59,576 nucleotides of DNA from Acetobacteraceae bacterium (GTDB taxonomy: Bacteria > Pseudomonadota > Alphaproteobacteria > Acetobacterales > Acetobacteraceae), in assembly GCA_003164135.1 (NCBI GenBank), contig PLSD01000019.1:1-59576 (forward strand). Direction: 5' to 3'. The translations under genes were made by a program, and so were the position numbers. The notes beneath the pieces were generated by a model. It saw nothing but the letters and a program-made list of their open reading frames with translations. It was not told the DNA's origin and did not search any database. Shown in pieces: positions 30,149 to 38,414 of this stretch. Each line of letters opens with the position of its first letter. The stretch's first letter is position 1.

Positions 30149-30701
30149 GCAAAATTGTCCCTGTCCGCCGAATTTTTTTCTGCAATTGCATAATGCCGTA
30201 GACCAGCGCTTCCGCCGTCGGCGGACAACCGGGGACATAAATATCCACCGGCACAATGCGGTCACAGCCACGCACCACAGAATAGGAATAATGGTAGTAG
30301 CCGCCACCGTTGGCGCAGCTGCCCATGGAGATAACCCAGCGGGGCTCGGGCATCTGGTCGTAGACCCGGCGCAGCGCCGGAGCCATTTTATTGGTCAGCG
30401 TGCCGGCGACGATCATGACATCGCTCTGGCGCGGGCTGGCACGAGGGATGATCCCGAACCGGTCGAGGTCGTAATGCGGCATGTAGGCGTGGATCATCTC
30501 CACCGCGCAGCAGGCCAGGCCAAAAGTCATCGGCCACAGGCTTCCGGTGCGGGCCCAGTTTACCAATTTATCCATATTGGCGACAACGAAGCCCTTGCCG
30601 GCGATTTCACCCGTGATGCCTTTGATGACGGCATCCTGCGCGTCACCCTGCGGCAGATGATCCCGGTTCCAGGCGAGCGCGGTATCCGTGGAAACGCTCA
30701 T
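30141..30701 (-). CDS. nuoB: NADH-quinone oxidoreductase subunit B
   Basis: Subunit carrying cluster N2, the electron donor to quinone, 186 aa. The ligands lie in [13 protein letters not shown] (adjacent cysteines), [20 protein letters not shown] and [17 protein letters not shown]. The N-terminal [20 protein letters not shown] is typical. It follows nuoA by 4 nt. Confidence 0.97.
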   Translation of the reverse strand: MSVSTDTALAWNRDHLPQGDAQDAVIKGITGEIAGKGFVVANMDKLVNWARTGSLWPMTFGLACCAVEMIHAYMPHYDLDRFGIIPRASPRQSDVMIVAGTLTNKMAPALRRVYDQMPEPRWVISMGSCANGGGYYHYSYSVVRGCDRIVPVDIYVPGCPPTAEALVYGIMQLQKKIRRTGTILRG

Positions 30702-30705
30702 TTAG

Positions 30706-31071
30706 CTACTCCCAATCCAGTGCGCCCTTGTTCCACTCGTAGATGAAGCCGACCGTCAGAACCCCCAAAAAGCCCATCATCGAGAAAAAGCCCAAATGGC
30801 CGATTCGCGACAGGCTAACCGCCCAGGGGAAGAGGAAGGCGACTTCTACGTCGAAAATAATAAACAAAATGGCAACCAAGTAGAAGCGGACATCGAACCG
30901 GTGCCGCGCATCTCCAAAAGCCTCGAAGCCGCATTCATACGCCGAGAGCTTGGCGGCGTAGGGTTTCTGGTGGGCTGCGAAAAGAGAGCCAAAAACGAAC
31001 GCCACACCGATGAGTGCCGCGATCGCTCCGAAAACGAGGATCGGGAAGTACTGCGAAAGGACCGGCTGCAC
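30706..31071 (-). CDS. nuoA: NADH-quinone oxidoreductase subunit A
   Basis: Three-helix membrane subunit opening the nuo operon, 121 aa. [20 protein letters not shown] contains the conserved Cys loop at the quinone site, followed by [21 protein letters not shown] choose the GTG at 31071 because AAGGAG lies 6 nt upstream and the product length matches the family; the frame stays open to 31149 without support. A CTTGAC element (31159-31164) upstream may be part of the operon promoter. Confidence 0.94.
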   Translation of the reverse strand: MQPVLSQYFPILVFGAIAALIGVAFVFGSLFAAHQKPYAAKLSAYECGFEAFGDARHRFDVRFYLVAILFIIFDVEVAFLFPWAVSLSRIGHLGFFSMMGFLGVLTVGFIYEWNKGALDWE

Positions 31072-31135
31072 CGCGTATCTCCTTATCCTTGGCTTGATCA
31101 GGGTTGGCAAAACCAACAAAAAAACCGTATCCGCC

Positions 31136-31164
31136 GTGTCGCACCGCAACAGGATATGGTCAAG
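31136..31164 (-). promoter_or_regulatory. Weak candidate promoter of the nuo operon
   Basis: Read on the minus strand, CTTGAC (31164-31159) matches the alphaproteobacterial -35 consensus perfectly. Seventeen bases later CGACAC is a poor -10. It lies between tRNA-Asp and nuoA and would give a leader of about 60 nt. Confidence 0.3.
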
Positions 31165-31219
31165 ACTAGGTTACTATGGTGAGGTTTGATTTATGTGGCC
31201 AGTGTGGCTTTAGCCATAC

Positions 31220-31296
<77 letters not shown>

Positions 31297-31422
31297 ATTT
31301 CAGTAAGCGGCGGTGTAAAGGGGGAAGTGGCCACCGTCAAGCGCATCAGATGCAAAAGGCAAACCACTAAAACCACGATACACAAGAGATGAAATGACAG
31401 CCAAAAAACAGAAGATAAGGTA

Positions 31423-31494
31423 TAGGCGGTGACGGGTTTGAACCGCCGACCCTCTCGGTGTAAACGAGACGCTCTACCGCTGAGCTAACCGCCC
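31423..31494 (-). tRNA. tRNA-Val (anticodon TAC)
   Basis: Minus-strand cloverleaf. The acceptor GGGCGGT pairs with ACCGCCT (one G-T), the D-arm is TTAGCTCAGCGGTAGAGC, the anticodon stem-loop TCTCG-TTTACAC-CGAGA and the T-arm GGCGG-TTCAAAC-CCGTC. The discriminator is A. CCA is not encoded, unlike the other two tRNAs here. Its mature 5' end lies only 6 nt beyond the U-tract of the HU terminator. Confidence 0.95.
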
Positions 31495-31500
31495 AAACTT

Positions 31501-31529
31501 AAAAAATGGGACGGCTCATGCCGTCCCAT
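31501..31529 (-). terminator. Intrinsic terminator after the HU gene
   Basis: The stem TGGGACGGC pairs with GCCGTCCCA around the loop TCAT (31507-31529) and is followed, on the minus strand, by six T residues (31506-31501). It starts 12 nt past the HU stop. Confidence 0.88.
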
Positions 31530-31540
31530 ACAAAACAAAA

Positions 31541-31813
31541 TTAGTTAACAGCATCTTTCAAGGTTTTGCCCGCCTTGAAGCGAACGGACGTGGAAGCGGG
31601 GATATCAATCTCCGCGCCGGTGCGCGGGTTACGGCCCTTGGAAGCTTCACGCTCCGCGGTTGCAAACGTGCCGAAACCGACCAGACGGACTTCTTCCTTC
31701 GCTTTCAGTGTTTTCTCAATGGCACCGAACACGGCGTCTACCACCTCAGCCGCCTTGGCCTTAGTGATGTCAGTTTCTTCGGCAACGGCAGCAATCAAAT
31801 CGTTTTTATTCAC
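31541..31813 (-). CDS. hup: HU family DNA-binding protein
   Basis: Histone-like nucleoid protein of 90 aa that bends DNA non-specifically. [20 protein letters not shown] (helical dimerisation domain), [20 protein letters not shown] (family signature) and ARNPRTG-like [15 protein letters not shown] on the beta arm are conserved, including the Pro that intercalates. The start is GTG with GGGAG 8 nt upstream. It lies downstream of lon in the same direction, as in many proteobacteria. The lon terminator is only 36 nt from its start codon. Confidence 0.96.
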   Translation of the reverse strand: MNKNDLIAAVAEETDITKAKAAEVVDAVFGAIEKTLKAKEEVRLVGFGTFATAEREASKGRNPRTGAEIDIPASTSVRFKAGKTLKDAVN

Positions 31814-31849
31814 GGGTAAAACTCCCTGTTATGGTTCATACAAAAAACT

Positions 31850-31881
31850 CCCACCTGCATCTAGCGTTAGATGCAGGTGGG
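31850..31881 (-). terminator. Intrinsic terminator after lon
   Basis: A perfect 14-bp stem (31850-31863 with 31868-31881) closes on a 4-nt loop. Read on the minus strand it runs into AGTTTTTTG. It lies 62 nt beyond the lon stop and 36 nt before the HU start. Confidence 0.9.
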
Positions 31882-31943
31882 TCACCGGTGATAGCAACGC
31901 CAGTAGATACCTAACTTGAGGGGCGGCCGTCAAACAACAGCCG

Positions 31944-34355
31944 TTAGTGAGGCAAGGAAGGCGCCCTGGTGTCGCCTGGCGCCACAGCAAGTTCCTCTGT
32001 TATGTCATCCCAGACGATGGGCTCAGGCTTGCGGCTGAGCGCCCGCCCAATGACTTCGTCGACATGGGAAACGGGGATTATCGTCAAACCCTTTTTGACG
32101 TTTGCTGGAATTTCAATGAGATCTTTCTCATTGTCCTTGGGGATGATGACAGTCGTGATCCCGGCTCGCAACGCTGCCAGGAGCTTTTCCTTCAACCCGC
32201 CGATCGGCAAGACACGGCCGCGCAGCGTGATCTCCCCGGTCATGGCGATATCCCGGCGAATCGGGATGCCGGTTATGGCACTGACGATGGAAGTCGCCAT
32301 CGCGATTCCCGCGGAGGGGCCATCCTTGGGCGTTGCACCTTCCGGCACATGCACATGGATGTCGCGTTTATCAAAGAACGGCGGCTTGATACCGAACTGG
32401 GCCGCGCGCGAGCGGACGTACGAATAGGCCGCCTGCACGCTTTCCTGCATGACATCGCCCAGCTTGCCGGTTTGCTTGATGTTGCCTTTACCGGGCAACA
32501 GCACGCTCTCGATGGTAAGAATTTCGCCACCGACTTCCGTCCAGGCAAGCCCCGTGACCACGCCAACCATGTCCTCGGCTTCGGTCTCGCCGTAACGGTA
32601 TTTCGCTACGCCGGAGAATTTTTCGAGGTTGCGTTTGCTGATCGTGACCTTTTTGGTCTTGGTGGTCACGATTTCCTTCACGGCCTTGCGGGCAAGCGTG
32701 GCAATTTCGCGTTCAAGACTACGAACGCCGGCCTCACGGGTGTACGTGCGGACAAGCTCATGCAACGCATCGTCGCTGACCGACCATTCGTCTTTTTTGA
32801 GCCCATGCGCTTCGCCTTGCTTGGACACCAGATGGCGCTTGGCAATTTCGACCTTTTCATCCTCGGTGTAACCTGGGATGCGGATGATCTCCATGCGATC
32901 CAGCAAAGGCTGAGGCATATTCAGACTGTTCGCGGTGGTGACAAACATCACGTCGGACAGATCGTAATCGACTTCCAGGTAGTGATCGGCGAAGGTCGCG
33001 TTCTGCTCCGGATCCAGCACCTCAAGCAGGGCCGAAGACGGGTCTCCCCGCCAATCCGCGCCGAGTTTATCAATTTCATCAAGCAAGAACAATGGATTAG
33101 ATGTTTTGGCTTTCTTCATGCCCTGGATGATCTTGCCCGGCATGGACCCGATATAGGTCCGGCGGTGACCGCGAATTTCCGCCTCGTCACGCATGCCACC
33201 AAGCGACATCCGCACGAAATTACGGCCGGTTGCCTTGGCGATCGACTTGCCCAAGGAGGTTTTGCCGACGCCAGGCGGGCCAACGAGGCAAAGGATCGCC
33301 CCCCGCAGCTTAGGGCTGCGTGACTGTACCGCCAGGTATTCGACGATGCGTTCCTTGATCTTCTCAAGCCCGTAATGGTCGGCATTGAGAACACGCTCCG
33401 CCTCGATCACGTCGTTCTTGATCTTGCTGCGCTTCTTCCAGGGAATGCCCAGGATCCAATCAAGATAATTGCGCACGACCGTGGCTTCCGCGCTCATCGG
33501 GCTCATGCTGCGCAATTTTTTGAGCTCTGATATGGCCTTTTCACGGGCCTCCTTGGAGAGCTTGGTGGCTTTGATCTTGGCTTCCAGTTCGGCGGTCTCG
33601 TCCTTACCGTCCTCGCCTTCTCCAAGTTCCTTCTGGATCGCCTTCAACTGCTCGTTGAGGTAATACTCGCGCTGAGTCTTTTCCATCTGCCGCTTCACGC
33701 GGCTGCGGATTTTCTTTTCAACCTGAAGCACCCCAATTTCGGATTCCATATGGTTGAAGACGCGCTCAAGCCGTTCGCTCGTACTGCCGAGTTCCAGCAA
33801 TTCCTGCTTGTCAGAAATTTTTAGGCCAAGATGGCTTGCCACCGTGTCCGCCAGCTTGGAGGGCGAATCGATCTGGTTAACCGAGACCAGCACTTCCGGC
33901 GCGATCTTTTTGTTAAGCTTGATATACTGCTCGAACTGCGAGACGACCGTACGGCCGAGTGCTTCGACCTCTTTGTCGTCGTCAGCCTGATCTTCGATCG
34001 GATCAGCAAAAACCTCAAAATAATCTTCTGTCTCTTTGAAGCTCGTAATCCGGGCGCGCTTAATGCCTTCCACCAGCACTTTTACTGTGCCGTCGGGCAG
34101 TTTGAGCAGTTGCAGAACCGTTGAAATGGTTCCGACTTTATAAATATCGTCCGCGGAGGGATCGTCCTGAGCCGCATTTTTTTGCGCCACCAGGAGAATC
34201 TGCTTGTCCTCCTTCATCACGCTTTCCAGCGCGCGCACGGATTTATCACGGCCCACAAACAGCGGCACGATCATGTGTGGGAACACCACGATATCGCGCA
34301 GCGGGAGTACTGCCAGGGTGTCGGAAGGCGCGGTAGGTTTTGTAACGTCAGACAT
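31944..34355 (-). CDS. lon: ATP-dependent protease Lon
   Basis: Cytoplasmic quality-control protease degrading misfolded and regulatory proteins, 803 aa. The N-terminal substrate domain ([20 protein letters not shown]) and a coiled region precede the AAA+ module with Walker [17 protein letters not shown] and [13 protein letters not shown]. The C-terminal protease domain has catalytic Ser681 in [13 protein letters not shown] and Lys of about 724 in [22 protein letters not shown] precedes the ATG. Its own terminator is at 31850-31881. Confidence 0.97.
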   Translation of the reverse strand: MSDVTKPTAPSDTLAVLPLRDIVVFPHMIVPLFVGRDKSVRALESVMKEDKQILLVAQKNAAQDDPSADDIYKVGTISTVLQLLKLPDGTVKVLVEGIKRARITSFKETEDYFEVFADPIEDQADDDKEVEALGRTVVSQFEQYIKLNKKIAPEVLVSVNQIDSPSKLADTVASHLGLKISDKQELLELGSTSERLERVFNHMESEIGVLQVEKKIRSRVKRQMEKTQREYYLNEQLKAIQKELGEGEDGKDETAELEAKIKATKLSKEAREKAISELKKLRSMSPMSAEATVVRNYLDWILGIPWKKRSKIKNDVIEAERVLNADHYGLEKIKERIVEYLAVQSRSPKLRGAILCLVGPPGVGKTSLGKSIAKATGRNFVRMSLGGMRDEAEIRGHRRTYIGSMPGKIIQGMKKAKTSNPLFLLDEIDKLGADWRGDPSSALLEVLDPEQNATFADHYLEVDYDLSDVMFVTTANSLNMPQPLLDRMEIIRIPGYTEDEKVEIAKRHLVSKQGEAHGLKKDEWSVSDDALHELVRTYTREAGVRSLEREIATLARKAVKEIVTTKTKKVTISKRNLEKFSGVAKYRYGETEAEDMVGVVTGLAWTEVGGEILTIESVLLPGKGNIKQTGKLGDVMQESVQAAYSYVRSRAAQFGIKPPFFDKRDIHVHVPEGATPKDGPSAGIAMATSIVSAITGIPIRRDIAMTGEITLRGRVLPIGGLKEKLLAALRAGITTVIIPKDNEKDLIEIPANVKKGLTIIPVSHVDEVIGRALSRKPEPIVWDDITEELAVAPGDTRAPSLPH

Positions 34356-34444
34356 ATCTGGTTCCTTTAAGCCTCATGTGCTGCCCTCATAGGCACAGCT
34401 CACGGTGCCGGTTATCCGGCCACAAATGGACATATCGGTAGCAA

Positions 34445-34469
34445 CCGGCAGGCCCGCAAGGCCTGCCGG
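34445..34469 (-). terminator. Probable terminator between clpX and lon
   Basis: A perfect 10-bp GC-rich stem (34445-34454 with 34460-34469) has a 5-nt loop and is followed on the minus strand by the weak tract GGTTGCTACC. The U-run is poor, so termination may be partial. Confidence 0.5.
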
Positions 34470-34494
34470 AACTCTATTTGGTCCGGCGCCCGCC

Positions 34495-35751
34495 TCAGGA
34501 TGCCGTCTCCGCAAGCTTCTCAGTGTATAGGAACAGCGGCTCGGCTCGGCCTTCGGCCACTTCACCGCTGATGACAACCTCCGCCACGCCATCAAGGCCT
34601 GGCAGGTCGAACATGGTGGTCAACAAGATCGACTCCATGATCGAGCGCAAACCGCGCGCCCCGGTTTTACGCTTGATCGCCCGACTGGCGACGACTTTCA
34701 GCGCATCCTCGGTAAAGGTGAGCTTGACGCCCTCCATTTCGAACAGGCGGCCGTATTGCTTGACCAGGGCGTTCTTCGGCTTGGTCAAAATCTCGATCAG
34801 AACATCTTCATCAAGGTCATCCAGAGTGGCAACCACCGGCAAACGGCCGATGAACTCCGGGATCAATCCGAATTTCAGCAAATCCTCCGGCTCCACCTCA
34901 CGCAGGATCAGCCCCGTGCGGCGCTCGTCCTGGCTGCGGACATCCGCGCCGAAACCAATGCCCGAGCCCTTGCCGCGCTGCCCGATGATCTTCTCCAACC
35001 CGGCAAAAGCGCCGCCGCAGATGAAAAGGATATTCGTGGTGTCGACCTGCAGAAACTCCTGTTGCGGGTGCTTGCGCCCACCCTGCGGCGGTACGGAGGC
35101 AACCGTGCCTTCCATAATTTTAAGCAGGGCCTGCTGCACACCCTCTCCGCTCACATCGCGGGTGATCGAAGGATTGTCAGATTTGCGGCTAATTTTATCG
35201 ACTTCGTCGATATAGACGATGCCGCGTTGCGCCCGTTCGACATTGTAGTCGGCGGCCTGCAGCAGCTTGAGGATGATGTTTTCCACATCCTCACCCACAT
35301 AGCCGGCCTCGGTCAGGGTCGTTGCGTCCGCCATGGTGAACGGCACATCAAGAATCCGGGCCAGCGTCTGGGCCAGCAAGGTTTTGCCGGAGCCGGTCGG
35401 GCCAACCAGCATGATGTTGGATTTGGCGATCTCGATGTCGTTGTTCTTGGTCGCGTGCGAAAGCCGCTTGTAGTGGTTATGCACCGCTACGCTGAGCACT
35501 TTTTTCGCGTGGCCTTGGCCGATCACGTAATCGTCCAGCACCTTGCAGATTTCGCGCGGCGTCGGCACGCCATCCCGTGACTTCACGAGGTGGGTTTTGT
35601 GCTCCTCGCGGATGATGTCCATGCAAAGCTCGACGCATTCATCACAGATGAAGACGGTCGGGCCCGCAATTAGCTTGCGGACCTCATGCTGCGACTTCCC
35701 GCAAAAGGAACAATACAGTGTGTTCTTGGTGTCGCTCGATTTGCTGCTCAT
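34495..35751 (-). CDS. clpX: ATP-dependent Clp protease ATP-binding subunit ClpX
   Basis: AAA+ unfoldase that feeds substrates to ClpP, 418 aa. The N-terminal C4 zinc-binding domain is [11 protein letters not shown] with [10 protein letters not shown]. Walker A is [15 protein letters not shown], Walker [12 protein letters not shown], and GFGADV lies in the pore-proximal region, followed by the sensor segments [15 protein letters not shown] and [13 protein letters not shown] start at the ATG at 35751 ([10 protein letters not shown]) with GGAG 6 nt upstream. The open frame above it to 35811 is not supported. Confidence 0.96.
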   Translation of the reverse strand: MSSKSSDTKNTLYCSFCGKSQHEVRKLIAGPTVFICDECVELCMDIIREEHKTHLVKSRDGVPTPREICKVLDDYVIGQGHAKKVLSVAVHNHYKRLSHATKNNDIEIAKSNIMLVGPTGSGKTLLAQTLARILDVPFTMADATTLTEAGYVGEDVENIILKLLQAADYNVERAQRGIVYIDEVDKISRKSDNPSITRDVSGEGVQQALLKIMEGTVASVPPQGGRKHPQQEFLQVDTTNILFICGGAFAGLEKIIGQRGKGSGIGFGADVRSQDERRTGLILREVEPEDLLKFGLIPEFIGRLPVVATLDDLDEDVLIEILTKPKNALVKQYGRLFEMEGVKLTFTEDALKVVASRAIKRKTGARGLRSIMESILLTTMFDLPGLDGVAEVVISGEVAEGRAEPLFLYTEKLAETAS

Positions 35752-35783
35752 AACCACTCCACAGCGCGAAATATAAGAGGAAA

Positions 35784-35812
35784 GACTAGCCCCCTGTGCG
35801 GGAGCATACAAG
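35784..35812 (-). promoter_or_regulatory. Candidate clpX promoter
   Basis: On the minus strand CTTGTA (35812-35807) and CTAGTC (35789-35784) are separated by exactly 17 nt, a fair match to the alphaproteobacterial CTTGAC-N17-CTATAT pattern. Transcription would begin about 25-30 nt before the clpX start. Confidence 0.4.
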
Positions 35813-35976
35813 CGCCGGCATAAGAGGGGGTAAATCCCAGAGAATTCAGAAACTTAACAACGGATTGCGGCAAGATTTAGGCTTATGACGGCCAAAAACG
35901 ATGAAAATTCAGCCCTAAATCGGTATTCAAGGCTGAATTCGACGCTCGGAACACCAAAAAACCGATAAATATCCGC

Positions 35977-36645
35977 TTATTTCGCTGTTCCCTGGGTATC
36001 AACCACGTCGGTTTTACCCTCGCTTGGGACAGGCTGGCTCTTCACCACCTCATCCACAATGCCAAATTCCTTGGCTTCCTGCGCCGACATGTACGAATCG
36101 CGTTCCAGCTTCGCCTCGATCGCTTCGAGTGGCTGGCCGGTATGATCCACATAAATCTGGTTCAAGCGCTTACGCAGGTTAAGGATTTCGCGTGCCTGGA
36201 TTTCGATGTCCGTAGCCTGCCCCTGGGCGCCGCCGGAGGGCTGATGCACCATGACGCGGGCGTTGGGCAGGGCAAAACGCTTGCCCTGGGCGCCGGCGCA
36301 GAGGAGTAAGCTACCCATGGACGCCGCCTGGCCAATGCACACCGTGCTGACGGGACTGCGGATGTACTGCATCGTGTCGTAGATCGCGAGACCGGACGAC
36401 ACGACGCCGCCGGGGCTGTTGATGTAGAAGGAGATGTCCTTGTTGGGGTTCTCGCTCTCCAGAAACAGCAACTGGGCGCAGATCAACGAGCTGACCTGAT
36501 CGTAAACCTGACCGGTCAGAAAAATAATCCGCTCCTTTAGGAGGCGGGAATAGATATCGTAGGAGCGCTCGCCGCGCGCCGTCTGCTCGACCACCATCGG
36601 CACGAGGTTGTTATTATAGACCTCGACTGGATCCCGATCCCACAT
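35977..36645 (-). CDS. clpP: ATP-dependent Clp protease proteolytic subunit ClpP
   Basis: Serine peptidase forming the tetradecameric chamber, 222 aa. The catalytic triad is Ser109 ([11 protein letters not shown]), His134 ([13 protein letters not shown]) and Asp183 ([11 protein letters not shown]). [18 protein letters not shown] is conserved, and the C-terminal tail (about 200-222) is polar. It lies between tig and clpX in the common tig-clpP-clpX order. The spacer to clpX (35752-35976) contains an 8-bp stem with a 16-nt loop near 35908-35940 and the clpX promoter candidate. Confidence 0.97.
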   Translation of the reverse strand: MWDRDPVEVYNNNLVPMVVEQTARGERSYDIYSRLLKERIIFLTGQVYDQVSSLICAQLLFLESENPNKDISFYINSPGGVVSSGLAIYDTMQYIRSPVSTVCIGQAASMGSLLLCAGAQGKRFALPNARVMVHQPSGGAQGQATDIEIQAREILNLRKRLNQIYVDHTGQPLEAIEAKLERDSYMSAQEAKEFGIVDEVVKSQPVPSEGKTDVVDTQGTAK

Positions 36646-36686
36646 ACTGTAAATTCCTCGTTCTATCTAACCGCCTGCCCCGGCAC

Positions 36687-36717
36687 CGCACCGCGCCTTT
36701 CATAAGGCCGCGGTGCG
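36687..36717 (-). terminator. GC-rich hairpin between tig and clpP
   Basis: CGCACCGCG (36687-36695) pairs with CGCGGTGCG (36709-36717), with a further CCTT/AAGG pairing inside. No U-tract follows on the minus strand, so it could be a factor-assisted terminator, a processing site or a structured clpP leader. Confidence 0.4.
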
Positions 36718-36777
36718 AGCGGAACGGGACGTCATGAACCTAAGTTAGTGGATCAAACGCGCGCGTCTAGTCCCGTG

Positions 36778-38100
36778 TTAAGATTCAGGGTCAGCCGCCA
36801 GCTCTTCGGGGGTAACGCTCGTTTCTTCCTGGGTGACTTTACCAAGCAGGAAGTCGACCACCTTGTCCTCAAAGATCGGGCCGCGGAAGCGCTCCAGGGC
36901 CTGCGGGTTCTTCTTGAAGAACTCCAGAACCTGCATCGCCTGTTCGCGGTACTTCATCGCCTCGTTGAACATGGCGCGCTGCATATCCTGTTCGGAAACG
37001 GTGATCGCATTGACGCGGCCGATCTCGGCAACCAGCAGGCCAAGACGCACGCGGCGATCGGCAATGGCCTTGTATTCAGCCTTCAGCGTCTCTTCGTCCT
37101 TGGCTTCGTCTTCCGGATCAGCGCGGCCGGCAGCTTTTTCCTGCTCAACCTGGCGCCAGATTTCCGCGAACTCGGCATCCACCAGCGACACCGGGGCCTC
37201 GAACTGGGCACGCTCGGCCAGGGCGTCGAGCAGGCTGCGCTTGAGCTTCAGGCGCGTCATCTGCTCGTATTCACGGCCAATCTGCTCGGAAATCTTCTTC
37301 TGCAGGTCTTCGAGGGACTCCAGGCCCATCGCCTTGGCGAATTCTTCGTCAACGGCCGGAATCTGCGCCACGGCGAGAGCTTTGGCCGTGATTTCGAACT
37401 CGGCCTGCTTGCCGGCGAGTTCCTTGGCGCCGTACTCTTCCGGGAAATTCACGGTGATCGTACGAGTCTCGCCTGGAGAAATGCCTTCCATCTGCTCGGA
37501 GAAGCCGGGGATGAAGCCCTGACCGGCGACGATCACGGCGACATCCGAAGCGGTACCGCCCTGGAAAGCCTCACCGTCGATTCGGCCGATGAAGTCCACC
37601 GTCAGTTGTTCACCCGCAGCGGCAGGGCGTGCGTCCTCAACCGGGGTAAAGCTCTTGCGCTGCTCGGCCATCTTGCCCAGAGCCTCGGTGACGGCTTCGT
37701 CGCTGACGGCCGCAACCGGCTTCTGCAGCGTGATGTCACCCAGTTCGGGAATGGTAATGTCGGGGAGAATCTCCAGCTCAAGGGTGAACTCCAGATCCGA
37801 ATTCTGCCCCGGCTTGGTGACTTCCAGCTTCGGCTGCATCGCGGGGCGCAGGTTGCGCTCGGACAGCACACGATCGGAGGCCTCGTTCACCGCGCCCTCC
37901 ACGATCTCAGCAGCCACGGCATCGCCATAGCGCTTGCGGACCATCGACATAGGCACCTTGCCCGGCCGGAAGCCCGGCATCTGCATGGTGCGGCCAAGCT
38001 CGGCCAAACGCTTCTCACGCTTGGCGGCAAGCTCGGGTTCGGGAACCACGACCGTGAAGCCGCGCTTCAAGCCGTCGGAGAGCGTTTCAGTAACCTGCAT
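36778..38100 (-). CDS. tig: Trigger factor
   Basis: Ribosome-bound chaperone and prolyl isomerase, 440 aa. The N-terminal ribosome-binding domain has the signature GFRPGKVPMSMVRKRYGDAV. The FKBP-like domain (LTVDFIGRIDGEAFQGG, VAGQGFIPGFSEQMEGISPG) follows, then the long helical C-terminal domain. The ATG at 38100 has GAGGAA upstream; an earlier in-frame start at 38118 is less likely. It heads the tig-clpP-clpX-lon-HU run and begins 41 nt from the 3' end of tRNA-Leu. Confidence 0.96.
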   Translation of the reverse strand: MQVTETLSDGLKRGFTVVVPEPELAAKREKRLAELGRTMQMPGFRPGKVPMSMVRKRYGDAVAAEIVEGAVNEASDRVLSERNLRPAMQPKLEVTKPGQNSDLEFTLELEILPDITIPELGDITLQKPVAAVSDEAVTEALGKMAEQRKSFTPVEDARPAAAGEQLTVDFIGRIDGEAFQGGTASDVAVIVAGQGFIPGFSEQMEGISPGETRTITVNFPEEYGAKELAGKQAEFEITAKALAVAQIPAVDEEFAKAMGLESLEDLQKKISEQIGREYEQMTRLKLKRSLLDALAERAQFEAPVSLVDAEFAEIWRQVEQEKAAGRADPEDEAKDEETLKAEYKAIADRRVRLGLLVAEIGRVNAITVSEQDMQRAMFNEAMKYREQAMQVLEFFKKNPQALERFRGPIFEDKVVDFLLGKVTQEETSVTPEELAADPES

Positions 38101-38141
38101 CGACGAAAAATTCCTCAAAAATCAACAACAAAACCACAACC

Positions 38142-38226
<85 letters not shown>

Positions 38227-38414
38227 TTCCCTGTATTGGTATTGGGGCGCAGCTACGTTAACCGCCCCGCGCGATACCAACATCAAGCCGCGCCGTCTAG
38301 CGCGAGTCCCGGCACTTCACAAGCAGGGCTCTCGTATATCCGTGCAAAACCGACTATCTGGCACCCCGAATGAACCAGTTGAGCAAAAATACAGGCCGGG
38401 ATCAGAGTCGAACC

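Noticed and set aside
31084..31125. Hairpin with A/T run between nuoA and tRNA-Asp
   Set aside because: On the minus strand the T-run comes before the stem, and on the plus strand an A-run follows, so it is not a terminator for either.
31947..33323. 458-codon open frame antisense to lon
   Set aside because: It lies wholly over a conserved gene with intact motifs, and its translation shows no recognisable domain. GC-rich codon bias commonly opens such frames.
38236..38280. Long imperfect inverted repeat next to tRNA-Leu as an attachment site or integrated-element end
   Set aside because: No matching copy of the tRNA 3' end and no integrase nearby. It is better treated as a structured spacer.
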